NCBI RefSeq assembly: GCF_012985465.1
Contig: NZ_JAAQWN010000001.1
Location: 248,001-312,000, forward strand
Direction: 5' to 3'
Length of the DNA stretch: 64,000 bases
Source of the DNA: Pseudomonas sp. WS 5079
Lineage (GTDB): Bacteria > Pseudomonadota > Gammaproteobacteria > Pseudomonadales > Pseudomonadaceae
This document shows, one piece after another, positions 61,101 to 64,000 of this stretch. The notes beneath the pieces were generated by a model. That model was not told the origin of the DNA, did no database searches, and worked only from the letters and a program-made list of their open reading frames with translations. The position numbers and the translations under genes are program-made. The stretch's first letter is position 1. Each line of letters starts with the position of its first letter.

Positions 61101-61212
61101 CGCCAGCCTGGCGCTGACCAAGGATGCGCGGGTGAACTTCGACTACAACGGCCTGCTGGCCAGCAAGGAGAAAATCCACGGCGTGGGCTTGAGCCTCGAC
61201 TGGGCCTTCTAA
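58102..61212 (+). CDS. Subtilisin-like serine protease autotransporter (second of the pair)
   Basis: This 1036-aa paralogue of the preceding gene also starts at a GTG followed by AACGCAAAACAACG, with AGGAAGG 5 bp upstream; an ATG at 58081 is in frame but less likely. The catalytic residues lie in LGIFDQPVYALHPEF (Asp), DHGTHVGGIAAG (His) and NGTSMAAPHVAGAA (Ser). It has larger insertions in the protease domain than its neighbour. The passenger linker and the C-terminal translocator (ending LSLDWAF) are highly similar, including 72 bp of identical DNA (59887-59958 versus 56746-56817). Confidence 0.93.
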   Translation: MNAKQRGFHSAIPTGPGYPLKALSRVPYGALLCCLASLGTAQAAPYVETGKLGDVASWRSNEFKADWGLGAVNADVAYAAGYSGKGVKLGIFDQPVYALHPEFSSPGKVQTLVTEGIRQYTDPYIPVKAGDPFRYDGTPSLGSNGKLGDHGTHVGGIAAGDRNGGPMHGVAYNAQILSAENGDPGPEDGIILGNDGAVYQAGWDSLVANGARIINNSWGIGIGDQFAKGGKDPAFPHFALSDAQAQFDQIKPLLGTAPGGAYTGAINAARSGVLTIFAAGNDYNLNNPDAISGLAYFVPEIAPNWLSVAALQRNPDANSPNPYVISTFSSRCGYAASFCVSAPGTAIYSSVMVGTTVDNMTLGWNNKNGTSMAAPHVAGAAAVLMERFPYMSGEQISTLLKTTATDLGAPGIDALYGWGMINLGKAVSGPGMFITAEDIPAQFRIDGGYGSGQFVADLPGVGAVVDAGKPTQRVCDDVHCGRDVWSNDIAGHGGLTKQGIGTLVLTGNNTYSGPTVVNQGLLAVNGSLASQVTVSNSGVLGGSGSIGALHAKSGGTVAPGNSIGTLNVAGDVNFDAGSTYAVELSTISSDRIVAGGKATLNGGTVTLALENSPTLLSQPEAQSLIGRQYNILQAAGGITGSFASVLPNYLFVGGNLNYGANGVQLDVARTANSFASVAATDNQRAVAAAAEQLGAGNGVYESLLLAPSAASAQGAFQQLSGEIYPALETALVNDNRYLREAVGERLQQGEMGSSPPTIDTRGNVWVKALGAWGKTDSASDTAGYTTSIGGLLAGVDGALDEDTRLGLVAGYSDTSLNMGDGTHSRASVDSYHFGAYAGHDIGAWRLSGGATYSWHRADVKRELQYGEVAGKQKAKVDARSTQLFTEAAYRLNLQPLALEPFANLAYVHLDSDGFSEKGDAAALKGGDDTRDLVLSTLGVRALKTFNLSDHQALDVSGTLGWQHNLSTTDSERHLAFASGSTAFAVESSPMVRDAALVGARASLALTKDARVNFDYNGLLASKEKIHGVGLSLDWAF

Positions 61213-61226
61213 ACACCGCAGCTCCA

Positions 61227-61256
61227 AACGGTGGGAGCAGGTTTGCTCCCACCGTT
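61227..61256. terminator. Perfect 13-bp stem hairpin before the lipase gene
   Basis: AACGGTGGGAGCA and TGCTCCCACCGTT pair perfectly around a GGTT loop, 14 bp after the autotransporter stop. There is no strong T-run. It could reduce read-through to the lipase gene or protect the mRNA end. Confidence 0.6.
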
Positions 61257-61313
61257 ACAGCATTCCAACTGTTTTGGCTTTCTCGACAATTCCAACAAAA
61301 GAGAGGCAATACC

Positions 61314-63161
61314 ATGGGTGTCTATGACTACAAAAACCTTACTACCGAGGACTCCAAAGCACTGTTCGCCGATGCCATGGCGATCACCTTGTATTCCTAC
61401 CACAACCTGGATAACGGCTTTGCCGTGGGGTACCAGCAGCACGGCCTGGGCCTGGGTTTGCCGGCCACCCTGGTGCAGGCCTTGATTGGCAGCACCCATT
61501 CCCAAGGCGTGATTCCCGGGATCCCGTGGAACCCCGACTCGGAAAAGGCCGCCCTCGACGCCGTGCAAAAGGCCGGCTGGACGCCCATCAGCGCCAGCAC
61601 CCTTGAGTATGGCGGCAAGGTCGACGCCCGGGGCACGTTCTTTGGCGAAAAAGCCGGTTATACCAGCGCCCAGGTCGAGGTCCTGGGCAAGTACGATGAC
61701 GCCGGCAAACTGCTGGAAATCGGCATCGCCTTCCGTGGGACTTCGGGCCCCAGGGAAAACCTGATCCTTGATTCCATCGGCGATGTGATCAGTGACTTGC
61801 TGGCAGCGTTCGGTCCTGCGGACTATGCAAAAAACTACGCGGGCCAAGCGTTTGGCAGCTTGCTTGGCAAAGTCGCCGCGTATGCCAGTGCACAGGGGCT
61901 CAGCGGCCAGGATGTGGTGGTCAGCGGCCATAGCCTCGGTGGCCTGGCAGTCAACAGCATGGCGGATTTGAGCAACGACAACTGGGCGGGGTTCTACCAG
62001 GACGCCAACTACGTGGCCTATGCCTCGCCGACCCAGAGCAGCGGCGACAAGGTGCTGAACATCGGCTACGAAAACGACCCGGTCTATCGCGCCCTCGACG
62101 GCTCCTCGTTCACGGGGGCCTCGCTTTGGGCCCACGATAAACCCCACGAATCCAGCGCCGATAACATCGTCAGCTTCAACGACCACTACGCCTCGACGCT
62201 GTGGAACATCCTGCCGTTTTCCATCCTCAACCTGCCGACATGGATCTCCCATTTACCCACCGGTTATGGCGATGGCATGAGCCGCATCCTTGAATCCAAG
62301 TTCTATGACCTGACCAGCCGTGATTCGACAATCATCGTCGCCAACCTGTCGGACCCGGCGCGCGCCACTACCTGGGTGCAAGACCTCAACCGCAATGCCG
62401 AAGCGCACAAGGGCAGCACGTTCATCATCGGCAGCGACGGCAATGACCTGATCCAGGGCGGCCGGGGCAACGACTACCTGGAAGGCCGCGAAGGCAACGA
62501 TACTTTCCGTGATGGCGGTGGCTACAACATCATGTTGGGCGGCAAGGGGTTCAACACCCTGGACCTGCAGCAGTCACTGAAAAACGTCGAGGTGGCCAAC
62601 GACGGTGCAGGCACCCTGTATGTCCGCGACGGCCAAGGCGGCATCAGCATGACCCGTGACATGGGCGCGATAGTGAGCAAGGAAAGCTATCTGTTGCTGT
62701 TCAGCAAGGAGGTGACCCACAGCGTGACCGACAAGGGGTTGCTGGCGGGTAAGGACCTGACGGCCTACGCGGCGTCGCTCAAGGGCGATGCCGGTGCCAA
62801 TGTGCTCAAGGCCGGCGATGGCGGGCAGTGGTTGTTTGGCCTGGACGGCAATGACCATCTGATCGGCGGCAAAGGCAACGATGTGCTGGTCGGCGGGGCT
62901 GGCAATGACCTGCTGGAAGCGGGCGGCGGGCGTAATACCTTCCTGTTCGACGGCGACTTTGGCCAGGACCGGATCCTGGGCTACCAGTCGACAGACAAGT
63001 TGGTGTTCATGGGGGTGGCGGGGGTGGACGGGCAGTACAACTACCTCGACCATGCCAAAGCAGTGGGCAGCGATACGTTGCTGACGTTTGGCGATAACTC
63101 GGTGACGTTGGTGGGGGTCGGGCTTGGCAGCCTGTCGGCAGAGGCGTTCGTCATCACCTGA
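61314..63161 (+). CDS. lipA: Family I.3 RTX lipase (LipA/TliA)
   Basis: This 615-aa extracellular lipase has the catalytic elbow VVVSGHSLGGLAVN (Ser207, the position expected for this family). The N-terminal lid region is YSYHNLDNGFAVGYQQHGLG. RTX calcium repeats appear at about 380-410 (GSDGNDLIQG, GGRGNDYLEG, GREGNDTFRDG) and again at about 505-540 (GLDGNDHLIGG, GGKGNDVLVGG, GGAGNDLLEAG). The C-terminal secretion signal ends SLSAEAFVIT. It has no Sec signal and is exported by AprDEF. Length matches the long (about 617 aa) form found in P. fluorescens. Confidence 0.96.
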   Translation: MGVYDYKNLTTEDSKALFADAMAITLYSYHNLDNGFAVGYQQHGLGLGLPATLVQALIGSTHSQGVIPGIPWNPDSEKAALDAVQKAGWTPISASTLEYGGKVDARGTFFGEKAGYTSAQVEVLGKYDDAGKLLEIGIAFRGTSGPRENLILDSIGDVISDLLAAFGPADYAKNYAGQAFGSLLGKVAAYASAQGLSGQDVVVSGHSLGGLAVNSMADLSNDNWAGFYQDANYVAYASPTQSSGDKVLNIGYENDPVYRALDGSSFTGASLWAHDKPHESSADNIVSFNDHYASTLWNILPFSILNLPTWISHLPTGYGDGMSRILESKFYDLTSRDSTIIVANLSDPARATTWVQDLNRNAEAHKGSTFIIGSDGNDLIQGGRGNDYLEGREGNDTFRDGGGYNIMLGGKGFNTLDLQQSLKNVEVANDGAGTLYVRDGQGGISMTRDMGAIVSKESYLLLFSKEVTHSVTDKGLLAGKDLTAYAASLKGDAGANVLKAGDGGQWLFGLDGNDHLIGGKGNDVLVGGAGNDLLEAGGGRNTFLFDGDFGQDRILGYQSTDKLVFMGVAGVDGQYNYLDHAKAVGSDTLLTFGDNSVTLVGVGLGSLSAEAFVIT

Positions 63162-63167
63162 AACAAC

Positions 63168-63197
63168 CCGTAGGAGCCGGCTAGCCGGCTCCTACGG
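63168..63197. terminator. 30-bp perfect palindrome between convergent genes
   Basis: CCGTAGGAGCCGGC and its exact complement meet at a central TA, giving a 14-bp stem. It lies 7 bp past the lipase stop and just before the end of the convergent lipoprotein gene, so it is well placed as a bidirectional transcript end. T-runs are absent, as is usual for this type of Pseudomonas element. Confidence 0.7.
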
Positions 63198-63205
63198 TTA
63201 TGCGG

Positions 63206-63424
63206 TCAGTCTTCCTTGCGCACGGTTGCGACATCCGCCGCCTTGACCCGTACGCGCTTGCCGGCGATATCGGTGAATTCGTAGAAACCATCGGGTGTCT
63301 TGGCATTCGGCGTGTCTGTGGTCAGGTACTGAGTACCGTTCTGCAAGGTCACGACGGTCGGCGTCGAGCAACCGGCCAATGCCAGAAACGTCAGTACGGC
63401 CAGCGGCAGGCCCCAGTTCTTCAT
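63206..63424 (-). CDS. Small YgdI/YgdR-like lipoprotein (DUF903)
   Basis: This 72-aa lipoprotein has the signal peptide LPLAVLTFLALAGC, whose lipobox LAGC gives the lipidated cysteine, followed by a small SH3-like domain (VVTLQNGTQYLTTDTPNAK and GKRVRVKAADV). The start is placed at ATG 63424, with AAGGG 8 bp upstream; ATG 63430 is close behind. The role of the family is unknown. It is probably anchored in the inner face of the outer membrane. Confidence 0.85.
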   Translation of the reverse strand: MKNWGLPLAVLTFLALAGCSTPTVVTLQNGTQYLTTDTPNAKTPDGFYEFTDIAGKRVRVKAADVATVRKED

Positions 63425-63618
63425 GTTCATAACCCTTACTCTCATCCTTCGAAAACCCCGTGCTCAACGGCTGCGGGCAACAAATGTTACGCGGATCCAC
63501 CCCCATCTGATCACTTTTATGCAAAAAGTTGCGTGCGCCACTGATCTATTAGCCATTGCAACGCAAGCCTTGGGACGGCACTCTGTATGCATAACCAGTG
63601 TTTGTCCAAGTGCCCGTC

Positions 63619-64000
63619 ATGTCCAATCCCCTCGAAGACCCGTTCTACTACCTGCATAACTTCCGGCAAGTGCTCGACTGGCTGGGGCAGCGCTATGCCG
63701 ATGTGCTGGACGAACAGGAGCAGCGCTTCATGGCGCAGTTCGCCCAGTTGCCGCAACCGGCCCAGGCGTTGCTGGTGCGCATGGTGATGCGCAAGGGCGT
63801 GCATTTTCGGGCGAGCAAGCTCAACTACGGCGAGATCGGCCCGGTTGACGTGGCCGTGCAGCCGTTGCTGGCTTACGGTTGGGTCAGCGAGCAGGGGCTG
63901 CTGTCGCTTGATGAGCTGTGGGGGCAGTTGCAAAAAGGCGAGGTACTGCAAGCGTTCAAGCCATGGATCGAGCAGCCCAGGGGCAAGAAGTCCGATTGGC
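63619..64000 (+). CDS. VRR-NUC (FAN1-like) nuclease, N-terminal part only
   Basis: The first 127 codons are present and the gene runs off the window. The start, MSNPLEDPFYYLHNFRQVL, followed by LDWLGQRYADVLDEQEQRF, is typical of the N-terminal domain of Pseudomonas VRR-NUC proteins, relatives of the DNA-repair nuclease FAN1. The nuclease domain itself is beyond the end, so this call rests on the N-terminal family pattern. Confidence 0.7.
   Translation, partial: MSNPLEDPFYYLHNFRQVLDWLGQRYADVLDEQEQRFMAQFAQLPQPAQALLVRMVMRKGVHFRASKLNYGEIGPVDVAVQPLLAYGWVSEQGLLSLDELWGQLQKGEVLQAFKPWIEQPRGKKSDW

Overview
The window looks like chromosomal DNA of a Pseudomonas fluorescens-group bacterium. It is GC-rich with dense, often ATGA-overlapping genes. 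It carries the protease-lipase secretion locus typical of that group (aprA-aprI-aprDEF, two subtilase autotransporters, lipase), OprD porins, DUF1652 proteins and Pseudomonas-type REP hairpins.

Layout. (a) 1-8282: a peptide-type ABC importer (end of permease 1, permease 2, fused double ATPase), an OprD-family porin, a serine beta-lactamase-fold hydrolase, an omega-amino acid:pyruvate aminotransferase and an aldehyde dehydrogenase. This reads as uptake and breakdown of an amide or peptide of an omega-amino acid. (b) 8383-27871: a self-contained metallophore island of visibly lower GC. A rightward operon encodes a TonB-dependent receptor, a Tat-type binding protein, a FecCD permease, an ATPase and a flavin-dependent monooxygenase. 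A leftward operon encodes an ACP, an aryl-AMP ligase, a thioesterase, a cysteine-synthase-like PLP enzyme, an unknown 191-aa protein, a one-module KS-AT-ACP polyketide synthase, a Leu/Phe-dehydrogenase-like enzyme and a NikD/sarcosine-oxidase-like flavoprotein. A TetR repressor and a DHA2 drug exporter complete it. A degraded integrase (28204-28753) lies at its right edge. (c) 28952-31136: a LysR regulator divergent from a quinone-reductase-like dehydrogenase. (d) 31826-34664: an unrecognised 469-aa protein with a MocR regulator. (e) 34779-40251: phosphoglucomutase, pirin, a UvrD-type helicase and a DUF1652 protein. (f) 40509-48087: amine catabolism (an AraC regulator with an NTF2-like front domain, a PuuB-like oxidase, a cupin, a PotF-like binding protein), then a LuxR regulator, an APC permease and a DmpA-family aminopeptidase. 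(g) 48513-63161: the exoprotease-lipase locus. (h) 63206-64000: a small lipoprotein and the start of a VRR-NUC protein.

Main discovery. Three promoters of the island, and a fourth site near tetR, carry the same 17-bp operator TGACTG-N5-CAGTCA. In three of them it sits exactly in the 17-bp spacer between a TTGACT -35 and a TAGGAT or TAATAA -10. A good Fur box covers the -10 of the biosynthetic operon. Together the enzymes suggest this route: lysine to piperideine-2-carboxylate (dehydrogenase) to picolinate (NikD-like oxidase), activation and loading on the ACP, one malonate extension to picolinoyl-acetyl-ACP, release by the thioesterase, then PLP-catalysed addition to a serine-derived aminoacrylate, decarboxylation and cyclisation. 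That would give a 2-pyridyl-pyrroline-carboxylate of the pyrimine (proferrorosamine) type, an Fe(II) chelator. This is inferred from enzyme families and was not verified by any search.
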